From positions 1-30,343 of the forward strand of contig JAZQFQ010000106.1 of NCBI GenBank assembly GCA_045539595.1: 30,343 nucleotides of DNA, written 5' to 3'. The stretch is from SIG701 sp045539595 (lineage in GTDB: Bacteria > Bacillota > Clostridia > Oscillospirales > CAG-272). Below, in pieces: positions 7,427-14,983 of this stretch. The notes under the pieces were generated by a model, which was given only the letters and a program-made list of their open reading frames with translations, had not been told where the DNA came from and made no database searches. Both the position numbers and the translations under genes were made by a program. How positions within the stretch are numbered: the stretch's first letter is position 1; each line of letters starts with the position of its first letter.

Positions 7427-7742
7427 AATCAATTTTACGCCCGATGCCCTTGAGGATATGAAAGAGATCAAAGCGTATATCACCGACGAGCTGTGCAGCG
7501 AGCAATCGGCAATCAACACGATTGAAAAGATTATGAAACGCATCCGTCAGCTCGCGGATTTCCCCGAAATCGGTGCGCCGCTTTCCTCGATCATCAGCCT
7601 TGAAGTGCCGTACCGCTTTCTTGTCTGCGGTAACTATACCGCGTTTTATAAGGTTGAGGGCGATGAGGTTCATATCATCCGCGTACTCTACGGCAGACGG
7701 AATTTTATGCAGATACTTTTCGGAAAGTCATACGACGAATAA
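7419..7742 (+). CDS. Type II toxin, ParE/RelE superfamily
   Basis: 107 residues, normal length. Seen: the N-terminal strand INFTPDALEDMKEIKAYI, the helical hairpin with IRQLADFPEIGAPLSS, the strand YRFLVCGNYTAFYKVEGDEVHIIRVLYGRRNF, and a basic-aromatic end. The arrangement fits ParE-like toxins (DNA gyrase poisons) more than RelE mRNA interferases, because the RelE catalytic His/Lys pattern is not evident. This target assignment is inference. It overlaps and is coupled to the antitoxin and probably stabilizes the element in the host. Confidence 0.88.
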   Translation: MAKINFTPDALEDMKEIKAYITDELCSEQSAINTIEKIMKRIRQLADFPEIGAPLSSIISLEVPYRFLVCGNYTAFYKVEGDEVHIIRVLYGRRNFMQILFGKSYDE

Positions 7743-7748
7743 TACGTA

Positions 7749-7772
7749 ATCGCCACTCTCTCGGGTGGCGAT
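7749..7772. terminator. Convergent stem-loop between the toxin and XRE genes
   Basis: ATCGCCAC (7749-7756) and GTGGCGAT (7765-7772) form a perfect 8-bp stem with an 8-base loop. The downstream tract is only modestly T-rich (TTTACTTTT). It may serve both convergent transcripts. Confidence 0.6.
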
Positions 7773-7778
7773 TTACTT

Positions 7779-8144
7779 TTACCCTTTGACCATCGTAGCA
7801 AAGCAGAAAAGAGCGACCGAGAAACCGAGGGAAACCACGGTCGAATCGGCTGATATCGTACCTGCCAAGTTGCACACACATACGCCGATCATCGCACCCG
7901 TAGCGAGAATACGAATAAATTCATTGCGAACAGTAGACAAAAAAGTTGCCTTCGGCACTACTCTCTTTTCTTCTGCCGTTATGGTGGATTCGACCGGTAA
8001 ACCGAGCAGGGCGACAAGCCTCTCCAAATGCTCCTCGCAAGGCTTTGATAATCCACGTTCCCACTTGGAAACAGCCTTTCCCGAAATGCCGAGCATCGCT
8101 CCAAGCTCCGTTTGTGTAAGCCCTTGCTCCTTTCTTTTCTCCAC
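7779..8144 (-). CDS. XRE-type helix-turn-helix protein with two membrane helices, N-terminally clipped
   Basis: 121 residues from a GTG at 8144 that has AAGGAG just upstream. The helix-turn-helix is clear: LTQTELGAMLGISGKAVSKWERG, followed by the usual stabilizing helix (LERLVALLGLPVE). After a basic linker come two hydrophobic segments (about residues 79-97 and 103-118). The family normally has about eight to ten more residues before this point. The sequence immediately upstream is the integrase fragment in another frame, so the first helix was probably lost when the two were joined. Whether the protein is functional is unclear. It is convergent with the toxin gene. Confidence 0.6.
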   Translation of the reverse strand: MEKRKEQGLTQTELGAMLGISGKAVSKWERGLSKPCEEHLERLVALLGLPVESTITAEEKRVVPKATFLSTVRNEFIRILATGAMIGVCVCNLAGTISADSTVVSLGFSVALFCFATMVKG

Positions 8145-8403
8145 TAAGCTCCTTGAAGCTGTAAATATTGTGCGCTTTTGCAAATACCATAAAGTACTGC
8201 AGCGAACGATTTAGCCATTGCCGCGAAGCCAATGCGCCATTATTTACTCGCCAGCAATGCCAGATGTAGTCCTTAACCACTGACTTCATTTCTTCGCTAT
8301 GGATATATGAAAAGTCAAAATCTAAAGACTCACCGTAATGCTGAGAGTGTGGATCGTTGTCCGGTAGTGACCACATATCTCCTATGGGTTGCTTACTCAA
8401 CAT
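8145..8403 (-). pseudogene. Tyrosine recombinase fragment, N-terminal part only
   Basis: From an ATG at 8403 the minus strand reads MLSKQPIGDMWSLPDNDPHS, then GESLDFDFSYIHSEEMKSVVKDYIW and FKELS. I recognize this as the core-binding N-terminus of Clostridial site-specific integrases carried in multi-recombinase transposon modules. The integrase reading stops making sense at about 8145, where the helix-turn-helix protein begins in a different frame. The catalytic domain (about 300 residues) is missing. Its start overlaps the stop of the previous recombinase fragment by 11 bases, the arrangement of intact tandem recombinase genes. Confidence 0.65.
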
Positions 8404-8632
8404 AAAAATCATCTCCAATTAAAGAACTTTGACCCCAATATCGGGATAGGCTATCCTCAATGTAGTGGTTGGACAAATGTGTATATCTCTGTGTAGTTGA
8501 AATATGCTCATGTCCCATAATTACCCTCACAATGCTGACGTCCAAGCCCGACTCGAAATAAAACTCGCTTATTTGATACAAAGAATATGAACAGAATACT
8601 TGAAAAACCGCAGAAATAAAGGCTTTCGGCAC
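8393..8632 (-). pseudogene. Tyrosine recombinase fragment, C-terminal part only
   Basis: The frame ends with SGLDVSIVRVIMGHEHISTTQRYTHLS, which holds the GH (box II His region) and the catalytic Tyr in QRYTH of tyrosine recombinases. Homology is visible only from about 8585 downward. The preceding residues do not resemble a recombinase, and the R and HxxR catalytic residues are absent. The original gene was truncated at its 5' side, at the junction with the cargo block. It is followed directly, with overlap, by the second recombinase fragment, indicating a decayed tandem recombinase module. Confidence 0.65.
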
Positions 8633-8657
8633 ATTTGGCGTGACCGGAAGCCTTTTT
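8620..8657 (+). terminator. Plus-strand terminator without a matching gene
   Basis: AGGCTTTCGG (8620-8629) pairs with CCGGAAGCCT (8644-8653), 10 bp with one G-T wobble, followed by TTTTT. Everything between 7779 and 8632 is encoded on the minus strand, so no plus-strand gene explains it. It is probably a relic of a deleted gene at the cargo junction. Confidence 0.6.
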
Positions 8658-8701
8658 CTTTTTATGACAGTTCATATTCCGACATGAAGCAGAAGTAAAA
8701 A

Positions 8702-8753
8702 TGAACCCACCCTACAGATATTTGAACCCACCCTGTCAATAAATTTGAACCCC
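8702..8753. repeat. Three short direct repeats at the cargo left edge
   Basis: TGAACCCACCCT occurs at 8702 and 8723, and TGAACCCC at 8746, a spacing of 21-23 bp. Such spaced repeats resemble transposase-binding repeats at ends of IS21-like elements, but no transposase gene is present and no inverted copy was found near 22580. Confidence 0.5.
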
Positions 8754-8790
8754 TTTAAGGCAAAATCAAAAAGTATCAAATTGAAGATTT

Positions 8791-9240
8791 TTATGCCTTG
8801 TCTTTAATTCCACAGAAAAAATTGACTGCGGACGATATATCTTCATCATTTGGATGCCCTTTTGCAATGCCTCCAACGAGTTTAAAGGGACCAAATGTAT
8901 CAAATCCGAGACAACCATAGCAGCCTTGTATTTTTGATTTTTTGGATTCGGCAATCTGTTTAATTGCATCTGCATAGCTCTTGCGTTTTACCCCGCAGGT
9001 GTAGAGAAAGAATACCTTTTTATTTTGGGGAAGATTAGCCGCTGCCCATTTCAGGATACTTTCATGAAATTTTTGGTAGTAGATACCAGAAGCAAAACCA
9101 ATCATGTCATAATCAGAACAGTCAGTTACAGTTGCGGCAGAGACATCAACGGCTGTAACATTTCCTTGTGCCACAATTGCATCTACCAGTTTTTTTGTGT
9201 TCCCATGATGGCTTGAGTAGTAAAGGATTAAAGTTTTCAT
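8791..9240 (-). CDS. Flavodoxin-family protein
   Basis: 149 residues. The FMN phosphate loop is visible at the N-terminus (YSSHHGNTKKL), followed by the GFASGIYYQKFHES segment and FLYTCGVKR, which line the isoalloxazine site in the flavodoxin fold. CYGCLGFDTFGP is a conserved cysteine-containing stretch of Clostridial flavodoxin-domain proteins. It probably acts as a cytosolic one- or two-electron carrier or FMN reductase. It is the last gene of a five-gene minus-strand operon and its start overlaps the nitroreductase stop by four bases (ATGA), which suggests the two act together. Confidence 0.88.
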   Translation of the reverse strand: MKTLILYYSSHHGNTKKLVDAIVAQGNVTAVDVSAATVTDCSDYDMIGFASGIYYQKFHESILKWAAANLPQNKKVFFLYTCGVKRKSYADAIKQIAESKKSKIQGCYGCLGFDTFGPFKLVGGIAKGHPNDEDISSAVNFFCGIKDKA

Positions 9241-9944
9241 TTTTCGACCTCCTTGTAAGTGATTTCAATGCGGAATTTACTGCCGTCTGATTTTGGAACA
9301 GCCGAAATTATAGCATTTCCATTATGTTCGAGGGCAAGCACGGCATGGCGGGCGGCAATACCAATATCAATTTTATTCAGCTTATTTTTAAGGATGAGAC
9401 GGGAGATGCCCGTGCCTGCATCTTCAACAATTATTTTCCCTGGCTCAAATTTTAGTTCCCAGGGCTGTGAATTAAGGGAAGAAGGAGCAAGCCTTACGGC
9501 TCTTGAGACGGCAGTATCCTCTTTACTGATACGGTTTAAGGGTTTTCTCTTAAACTCAGATTCATTTGTTCTTGCAGGGGTATCTGCCTTGCCAATAGCA
9601 AGGGCGATACAGAACCGTTTCAATTCATTTTTGGGCTTAAAATTCATAAAGTATCCGCTGCCAAGCCCCATGCTCTGGATATATAGATCAGCCTTTTGCA
9701 ATAGAAACCCAACATTAGCATAGGCAGATGGAGAACTGTCGCAGAAAGCGAGTAAATAATGGGATGCACCTTGATTGGCGGAAACTTCTGCAGCCGGGAG
9801 AAGTTTGAAATCGGCGTGCTGCCCGCTAAGCTGCTCCGATTCGGAAACACAGGCAAGAATATCGCTTAAACAGTCTTCTGGAACAGGAGAGTTAAGGTAA
9901 TTCCGTACCTGCCTGCGGGTAAAAATTGTTTCATAGAGTGTCAT
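9237..9944 (-). CDS. Nitroreductase-family protein
   Basis: 235 residues. The N-terminus LYETIFTRRQVRNYLNSPVP is the classic start of nitroreductases (FMN-binding RR.R pattern). The second half contains RLAPSSLNSQPWELKF, a strong FMN-site motif, and a segment (IDIGIAARHAVLALEHNG) equivalent to the family's D.G.A..N..L region. The internal arrangement (short first half, then SRAVRLAPSS) fits the putative TM-nitroreductase subgroup (PF14512-like). The substrate is unknown. AGGAGG lies upstream of the ATG at 9944. It is the fourth gene of the regulator operon and is coupled to the flavodoxin. Confidence 0.85.
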   Translation of the reverse strand: MTLYETIFTRRQVRNYLNSPVPEDCLSDILACVSESEQLSGQHADFKLLPAAEVSANQGASHYLLAFCDSSPSAYANVGFLLQKADLYIQSMGLGSGYFMNFKPKNELKRFCIALAIGKADTPARTNESEFKRKPLNRISKEDTAVSRAVRLAPSSLNSQPWELKFEPGKIIVEDAGTGISRLILKNKLNKIDIGIAARHAVLALEHNGNAIISAVPKSDGSKFRIEITYKEVEK

Positions 9945-9975
9945 AGTGTTTTCCTCCTGAAAATATGATTTTTAT

Positions 9976-10716
9976 TTACAGAGCTAATACCGCTGCGAAC
10001 AGGAAATAAAGTAATGGCTGATGAATCACGTATAAACCGAGGGAGTGCCGGCCAAACCATTCCAGCGGTTTTGCTTTGCTGTTTTCTAAATGTGCAAGTA
10101 GTTTATGGTGTATAAAGAGCTGATGCGTAAAATATCCGGCAGTGTACAGGAAAAGCCACGGCAGAAGCGAAAAATAGTCTGTCGAATAAAAACCGGACAT
10201 GGGAAATCCCAGGTAGGTAGTTATAAAGTTACGATACCAGCCATTTGGCAGCGGCAGAATATTCAAGCTGCCAAAACCGAGATAACCGTGATTGATGTTC
10301 TTCGTAAGAAGAAATAAGGCAATGCTAAAAATTAAACCATATTCCGGTTTGAATTTTTGTAAGAACTTTTCTAAAGGAACCATTAAAAGCATACAGGAAC
10401 CAATCAGAGTAAGAACACCGAACCGTACCCGGTTTTGTGGCATTGCAATCAGCGTAGCTGCCACAATCAAAAATCCAAGGCTGAAAACAGTAATGCCTCT
10501 TTTTAGTTTTTCTTTCCCCAGCGGCTCACAAAATCCGGAAAGGAAAATAAATGTCCAGCAGATACATTGCTGCCATATATAAGCACCTTCCGATTGATAC
10601 CATTGCAGATGAAAGTCGAAAAGATAAACCAAATCCCATACTGCATGGTAAGCTATCATATTCAGAAGTGCCAGCCCACGTATACCGTCTAAGGCAGAGT
10701 ATCTTTTGGCTGTCAT
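9976..10716 (-). CDS. DUF1624-type membrane acyltransferase (heparan-alpha-glucosaminide N-acetyltransferase-like)
   Basis: 246 residues with about seven hydrophobic segments. The start RYSALDGIRGLALLNMIAYHAVWDLVY is the signature of the DUF1624/YeiB-like membrane acyltransferase group, where the D.IRG and the His in the first helix are conserved. FLSGF and the C-terminal HSLGLYVIHQP(LL) motif are also present. These proteins are thought to transfer acyl groups across the membrane; the acceptor here is unknown. The start overlaps the kinase stop by four bases. The position in a sensor operon suggests modification of a cell-surface molecule, which is inference. Confidence 0.8.
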   Translation of the reverse strand: MTAKRYSALDGIRGLALLNMIAYHAVWDLVYLFDFHLQWYQSEGAYIWQQCICWTFIFLSGFCEPLGKEKLKRGITVFSLGFLIVAATLIAMPQNRVRFGVLTLIGSCMLLMVPLEKFLQKFKPEYGLIFSIALFLLTKNINHGYLGFGSLNILPLPNGWYRNFITTYLGFPMSGFYSTDYFSLLPWLFLYTAGYFTHQLFIHHKLLAHLENSKAKPLEWFGRHSLGLYVIHQPLLYFLFAAVLAL

Positions 10717-11816
10717 GTGTCATATCCTTTCGTATTTGATGTCAGTGGAAGGGATACTGTAAATGTCGTTCCCTTTCCCTCTTTACTGGAAACAGAAATA
10801 TTCCCACCATGCAGATCGACAATCCGCTTTGCCAGCGCAAGCCCCAGGCCGTTTCCCTGGGAGGAACGTGAGAAGTCCCCTTGATAGAATTTTTCAAATA
10901 TTCGCCGCATTACATCCTCGCTCATACCGATTCCATTATCCGTGATGCTGGTTATTAATGAGCCGTTTTCCCTGCGGAGCAGGATATGGATGATTCCATT
11001 TTCAGGGGCAAACTTAATGGCGTTGCTCAAAATATTCTGCCACACATGGGCGAGTAAATCTTTATTGCCATAATAATCCACTGCGTCCAGATCAATTTCA
11101 AGTTCCAGTTTATTTTCTGTCCAGCCGTCTTCTAAAAGGAGAAGTATTTCCCGGAGTTGTTCGTCCAGGCAGAAAGTTTCTTTTTTTATGCCGATTTCCT
11201 GATTTTCCAGGCGGGACAGAAGTAAAATGTTGCTTGTCAGCGTGGAAAGCCGGCGGGTATTGTATAATATTTTTTTCGTATAATTCTGGCGTTTTTCTTC
11301 ACTCAGATCCTTTCTTTGAAGCAGGGTTGTATAACCTTCGATGGCGGACAGCGGTGTTTTAAATTCATGGGATACGTTTTCCACAAAATCGGTACGGAGT
11401 ATTTCGGTTCCAGCCAGTTCTTTTGCCATCAGGTTAAAATTATGGGCCATATCCCGCAGTTCTTTGATCCGGATATTTTCATTTAGGGAAACATCAAAAT
11501 TGCCCTTTGCTACTTCCTGGGCTGCATTGCTCATGGCAATAATCGCCGTGAGGGGATGCCTTCCGGCATAATTGGAGATAATGGTGCCGACAATAATACT
11601 GACAATTGCTATAACGAAAAATACAATCCCACGGTTTTGCTGGACTAATATCCCGGCTTTTATCAATAGAAATGTAAGCAGGGCTGAAAAAAGGATGGTC
11701 AGCGTCAGCGTCAGGAAGGTTAAAAGGGAAAACATGACGGAGAGTCGTTTTGGGTACTTTTTCCATTTGGATGCCCGGCGGGGCTTTCGTGTTTCAGAAG
11801 GGGTTTGGTTATTCAT
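10713..11816 (-). CDS. Sensor histidine kinase with minimal extracellular loop
   Basis: 367 residues. Order: basic N-terminus, helix at about 29-53, a loop of only about ten residues, helix at about 64-82, HAMP-like linker (about 83-140), HisKA with FVENVSHEFKTPLSAIEGY (His150 is the phosphorylation site), then the HATPase domain with N-box QNILSNAIKFAPENG, G1 DNGIGM, F-box IFEKFYQGD and G2 GNGLGLALAKRIV. The lack of a sensor domain puts it among intramembrane-sensing kinases, which often take their signal from a partner membrane protein or ABC transporter. It overlaps the response regulator by eight bases. Confidence 0.93.
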   Translation of the reverse strand: MNNQTPSETRKPRRASKWKKYPKRLSVMFSLLTFLTLTLTILFSALLTFLLIKAGILVQQNRGIVFFVIAIVSIIVGTIISNYAGRHPLTAIIAMSNAAQEVAKGNFDVSLNENIRIKELRDMAHNFNLMAKELAGTEILRTDFVENVSHEFKTPLSAIEGYTTLLQRKDLSEEKRQNYTKKILYNTRRLSTLTSNILLLSRLENQEIGIKKETFCLDEQLREILLLLEDGWTENKLELEIDLDAVDYYGNKDLLAHVWQNILSNAIKFAPENGIIHILLRRENGSLITSITDNGIGMSEDVMRRIFEKFYQGDFSRSSQGNGLGLALAKRIVDLHGGNISVSSKEGKGTTFTVSLPLTSNTKGYDT

Positions 11817-12486
11817 GCTTACTCACCGCCTTATATCCCAGTCCCCGCACAGTGACAATTTCAAAGTCTGCATTATTTTTGAACCGTTCACGCAGGCGGC
11901 TGATATGGACATCCAGTGTGTGGGAATCCGATTCACTGTCCGGACCCCAGACATCATCCATAATCTGTCTTCTGGTAAAAATCCGGTTTGGGGAAGTGAT
12001 CAGTTTATATAGCAGATAAAATTCTTTCTGTGGCAGTTCTGTGGTTTCACCGTGGGAGGAAATCGTCAGTGTGTCACAGTCAAATTCTGTTTCGCCAAAT
12101 TTGGTTTTACGCTGGTTTACAAGCTGGCTGCGGCGCAGCAGGGCTTCCACCCGCCAGACCATTTCGTTCACATCGATAGGCTTTACCATGTAATCATCCG
12201 TACCCAGACGGAACCCTTCACGTTTATCAGTTGCACTTTCCTTGGCTGTGATAATTAGAATTGGCATGGAATATCCGGTTTCACGAAGCGCTTTTGTAAG
12301 TTCAAAGCCATCCATGCGTGGCATCATAATATCGGAAATAACCAGGTCAATATAAGTGTCATCCAAAATATCAAAGGCAGCAAGCCCGTCAGCCGCCGGA
12401 ACTGCCGTATATCCGTTATCTGTCAGGACAGTACAGAAAAGGTCACACAGTTCCTTATCATCTTCCACTACTAAAATTTGAAACAT
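11809..12486 (-). CDS. OmpR/PhoB-family response regulator
   Basis: 225 residues. Receiver domain: acidic pair near residues 9-10, phospho-acceptor Asp52 in ISDIMMPRMDG, Thr80 and Lys102 (VKP). The C-terminal winged helix has the typical ending SHTLDVHISRLRERF and VTVRGLGYK. I use the ATG at 12486 because CGGAGG ends at 12496, nine bases upstream; the in-frame GTG at 12495 would touch the ribosome binding site. It is the first gene of a five-gene operon (regulator, kinase, acyltransferase, nitroreductase, flavodoxin). TTGAG repeats in its own promoter suggest it activates itself. Confidence 0.95.
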   Translation of the reverse strand: MFQILVVEDDKELCDLFCTVLTDNGYTAVPAADGLAAFDILDDTYIDLVISDIMMPRMDGFELTKALRETGYSMPILIITAKESATDKREGFRLGTDDYMVKPIDVNEMVWRVEALLRRSQLVNQRKTKFGETEFDCDTLTISSHGETTELPQKEFYLLYKLITSPNRIFTRRQIMDDVWGPDSESDSHTLDVHISRLRERFKNNADFEIVTVRGLGYKAVSKHE

Positions 12487-12538
12487 CTTTTGCACCTCCG
12501 ACTTGATTATAGCATAGATTTGTGAACAGTCTGCGTTT

Positions 12539-12630
12539 ATTTTATATGGAAAACCTCAACTGAACCTCAACAGCATGGGTTATTTTTTCTGTGATTTGTT
12601 GAGGTTCAGTTGAGAAAGGGCGGTTATACT
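12539..12630. promoter_or_regulatory. Divergent promoters with an 18-bp perfect inverted repeat of regulator sites
   Basis: CTCAACTGAACCTCAACA (12555-12572) and its exact reverse complement (12597-12614) flank a 24-base spacer. Each arm holds two TTGAG half-sites with starts 11 bp apart. Reading rightward, TTGAG at 12610 is followed by -10 TATACT at 12625. Reading leftward, TTGAG starting at 12559 is followed by TAAAAT starting at 12544. Both distances are 15 bp and neither promoter has a usable -35, so both look activator-dependent. The left promoter serves the regulator operon, the right one the phosphoesterase operon. Confidence 0.85.
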
Positions 12631-12751
12631 CTTTTTGTGTATTGTAAGATGCCCTTGTTTCGCTGGGGCATGAAGAGCAGAAGCCCTCTGCTTATAGAAG
12701 TATCGTGGAAGGAATTTGTGTTCCTGCCAATGGATAAGGTGGTGAAATTGA

Positions 12752-13864
12752 ATGTATGTGCTTATTTTATCGGGAATGGCATTATGCCTGGCTGCAGGTC
12801 TGTATTGGATGATTGGAAAATGGGCCTTGCTTTATGGTATTGATACAAAAGGAAAACGGTTCTGGATGATACGGTTGGGAATTACCGTTTTTGCGGGCAG
12901 CTTGTGTCTCATATGGAGTGTGGCGGGGCTGGTTGAAGTCCATTTAATCGTGTTATTTGCAATTGTGGAATTTGTTGCTTTCCTGATACGGCACATTGCA
13001 AAGAACCATACGAAGGAAAAAAGGTATTCTGTTTTCCGCAGACTTTACCACAGCGGGATAATCCCAATATTGGTCACTTGCTTGATGATGGGCTATGGCA
13101 GTCTTAACATGAGACAGATTATCCGAACAGAGTATACTGTGACATCAGAAAAGCTCCAGTCAGGTTATGAAGTGGTTTTGATAACGGATACTCATTATGG
13201 CACGGTTCAAAACCCGGATATCCTGATTCAAAAAATAGAAGAGATTAATGCTTTGCACCCGGACATTATATTGCTTTGCGGAGATATAGTGGAAGAAGGA
13301 ACGACAAAGGAATCTATGCAGGAGGCATTTCGGATATTAGGAAGTCTGGAAAGTACATATGGAACCTATTTTGTTTATGGGAACCATGACCGGCAGGATT
13401 ATAGGACGGCAGTTTCCCGCTCCCGTACTTATACAGATGAGGAGCTGGTACGGGCGATAGAGGAAAATGACATTAAGATTCTGTGTGATCAGTGGATTAA
13501 CATTGGCGATGATCTGGTATTAGCTGGTCGGGAAGATGCCGCAAGAATACCCGGACGCCTTTCTTCTATAGAGCTGCTAAACGGAGTAGATCAGAATAGA
13601 TTTATTATAGTAGCGGATCATCAGCCGATAGAGGCAGAGGAAAACGCAGCAGAAGGGGCAGACCTGCAGTTATCTGGACACACTCATGCAGGGCAGATAT
13701 TCCCTGTAGGGTATCTTACGGAAGGTTTTGGTGGATTGAACTACGGTGAATATCAGGAAGGCGGCTGTAAGGTAATTGTTTCCTCTGGAGCTACAGGATG
13801 GGGATTTCCCATCCGTACACAAGGAAACTGCGAGTATGTTGTGATTCATTTAAAGGAAAGGTGA
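12752..13864 (+). CDS. Membrane-anchored metallophosphoesterase
   Basis: 370 residues. The N-terminal third (about 1-120) has four hydrophobic segments. The C-terminal two thirds is a calcineurin-like domain with all metal ligands visible: D146 and H148 (ITDTHYG), D178 (CGDIVE), GNHD at 210-213, a His in ADHQP and the pair GHTHAGQ near 309-315. It resembles YkuE/YaeI-type phosphoesterases, which act on lipid or nucleotide phosphates outside or at the membrane; the substrate is unknown. A 5' leader of about 115 bases lies between the promoter and the start. It includes a hairpin (ATGCCC...GGGCAT near 12651-12673) without a T tract. Confidence 0.9.
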   Translation: MYVLILSGMALCLAAGLYWMIGKWALLYGIDTKGKRFWMIRLGITVFAGSLCLIWSVAGLVEVHLIVLFAIVEFVAFLIRHIAKNHTKEKRYSVFRRLYHSGIIPILVTCLMMGYGSLNMRQIIRTEYTVTSEKLQSGYEVVLITDTHYGTVQNPDILIQKIEEINALHPDIILLCGDIVEEGTTKESMQEAFRILGSLESTYGTYFVYGNHDRQDYRTAVSRSRTYTDEELVRAIEENDIKILCDQWINIGDDLVLAGREDAARIPGRLSSIELLNGVDQNRFIIVADHQPIEAEENAAEGADLQLSGHTHAGQIFPVGYLTEGFGGLNYGEYQEGGCKVIVSSGATGWGFPIRTQGNCEYVVIHLKER

Positions 13865-13869
13865 TTTCT

Positions 13870-14592
13870 ATGAAAAAAGAAAAGACAAAAATGAGCAGGC
13901 GTAAAAAAGTCGTGATAGCTGTCATAGCGGCAGTAGTGGCAGTAGCTGTAGTGGGTGGAGGTATTTTTTACTGTACCTTTTTTCCGAATCCGCTTGCAAA
14001 GAAAATTTCCGTCAGCGATATATCGGCAGGAACCATGTCTGTGACAGGTGAGAGCAATGTGCTTGTGGCATATTTCTCTTTGACAAATAATCGGGTATAT
14101 ACGGCAGATGAAATGGATGCGGTGTCCTCAGCAAGCCTGAAAATAGAAGATGGGACCGGATATGGTCATGCAGAGCTTTTGGCTCTTGCGGCACAGGAAG
14201 TAACCGGAGGGGATGTTTTCCCTATTAAGGTAAGTGACTTATATCCGGAAACTTACGGCGGGGCGTTTGACCGGCACCACAGCGAGATGGGAACATCGCT
14301 TCGACCAGAACTGACAGAACATCTTAAAAGCGTGGAAAATTACGATACGGTAATTATCATTTACCCGAACTGGTTAAGCAGTATGCCGCTACCCGTTTTG
14401 TCATTTCTGGAGGAATATGATTTTTCGGGAAAGACGGTCATACCGATTGCCACCAGTCAGGCATTGGGATTGGGTTCCGGCCCGGAGCAGATTGCCGCAG
14501 CCTGTCCGGATGCAGTGGTGGCGGATGGGCTTTCTGCAAAGAGTGAGGACAGTGTGAAAGAGTTCCTGATAAAAGCTGGTCTGACAAAGTAA
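13870..14592 (+). CDS. Membrane-anchored flavodoxin-like protein
   Basis: 240 residues. A Lys/Arg-rich start (MKKEKTKMSRRKK) is followed by one hydrophobic helix (about 14-38), predicting a single membrane anchor with the rest outside. There is no lipobox. The flavodoxin-like domain starts with NVLVAYFSLTNN, lacks a standard T-x-T-G-x-T loop, and continues with YPETYGGAFDRH and IIIYPNWLSSMPLPVLSFLE, which match the flavodoxin_4 type. Extracytoplasmic flavin proteins of this kind may exchange electrons with membrane partners. GAAAGGTGATTTCT precedes the start; the frame runs back to 13798 but that would sit inside the phosphoesterase gene. Confidence 0.85.
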   Translation: MKKEKTKMSRRKKVVIAVIAAVVAVAVVGGGIFYCTFFPNPLAKKISVSDISAGTMSVTGESNVLVAYFSLTNNRVYTADEMDAVSSASLKIEDGTGYGHAELLALAAQEVTGGDVFPIKVSDLYPETYGGAFDRHHSEMGTSLRPELTEHLKSVENYDTVIIIYPNWLSSMPLPVLSFLEEYDFSGKTVIPIATSQALGLGSGPEQIAAACPDAVVADGLSAKSEDSVKEFLIKAGLTK

Positions 14593-14602
14593 AGGAGGTT
14601 TC

Positions 14603-14977
14603 ATGTGTATCAAAAAGGTTTGCAAGCTATGTATAGATATAGGGATGCTGGTTATTACGCTTCTGCTTATGGCTTCGGAGAGAACGGGGATTGTCCTGCA
14701 TATGTTTCTGGGGGCGGTTTTGTTCATCTTATTTACTGCTCACAATATTTTAAATCTGGCATGGTGGGCAGGCATTGGCAAGGGATCGTACAGCCGGACG
14801 AGGTGGGTGAGAACCATATTGAATGTGTTTCTGCTCATTGACTTCTTGCTTGTGATGGTAAGCGGGATTCTGTATGCAGTCGGTCTGCACAGGATAACGG
14901 CGCTTTTGTTTTTGATTCTGACAGTGATACATATTAGAGTGCATTGGAAAAGGGCTTCGGCAAAACAGCAGAAATAA
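14603..14977 (+). CDS. DUF4405-type four-helix membrane protein
   Basis: 124 residues with four hydrophobic segments. His residues are placed within helices: TGIVLHMFLGAVLF, TAHNILN, GLHRI and TVIHIRVHWK. This pattern is that of DUF4405 and related cytochrome b561/ferric-reductase-like proteins, where paired His residues bind heme; heme binding here is inference. AAAGGAGG lies just upstream. Located right after the anchored flavodoxin, it is a natural candidate for its membrane electron partner. Confidence 0.8.
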   Translation: MCIKKVCKLCIDIGMLVITLLLMASERTGIVLHMFLGAVLFILFTAHNILNLAWWAGIGKGSYSRTRWVRTILNVFLLIDFLLVMVSGILYAVGLHRITALLFLILTVIHIRVHWKRASAKQQK

Positions 14978-14983
14978 CAGAGT

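Noticed and set aside
8402..8760. Complete insertion sequence at the left cargo edge
   Set aside because: Only short direct repeats and a stray terminator are present; no transposase frame and no inverted terminal repeats at both cargo edges.
12610..12843. 77-codon frame before the phosphoesterase
   Set aside because: It covers the 5' leader, starts within the promoter region, lacks a ribosome binding site and overlaps the real gene start in another frame.
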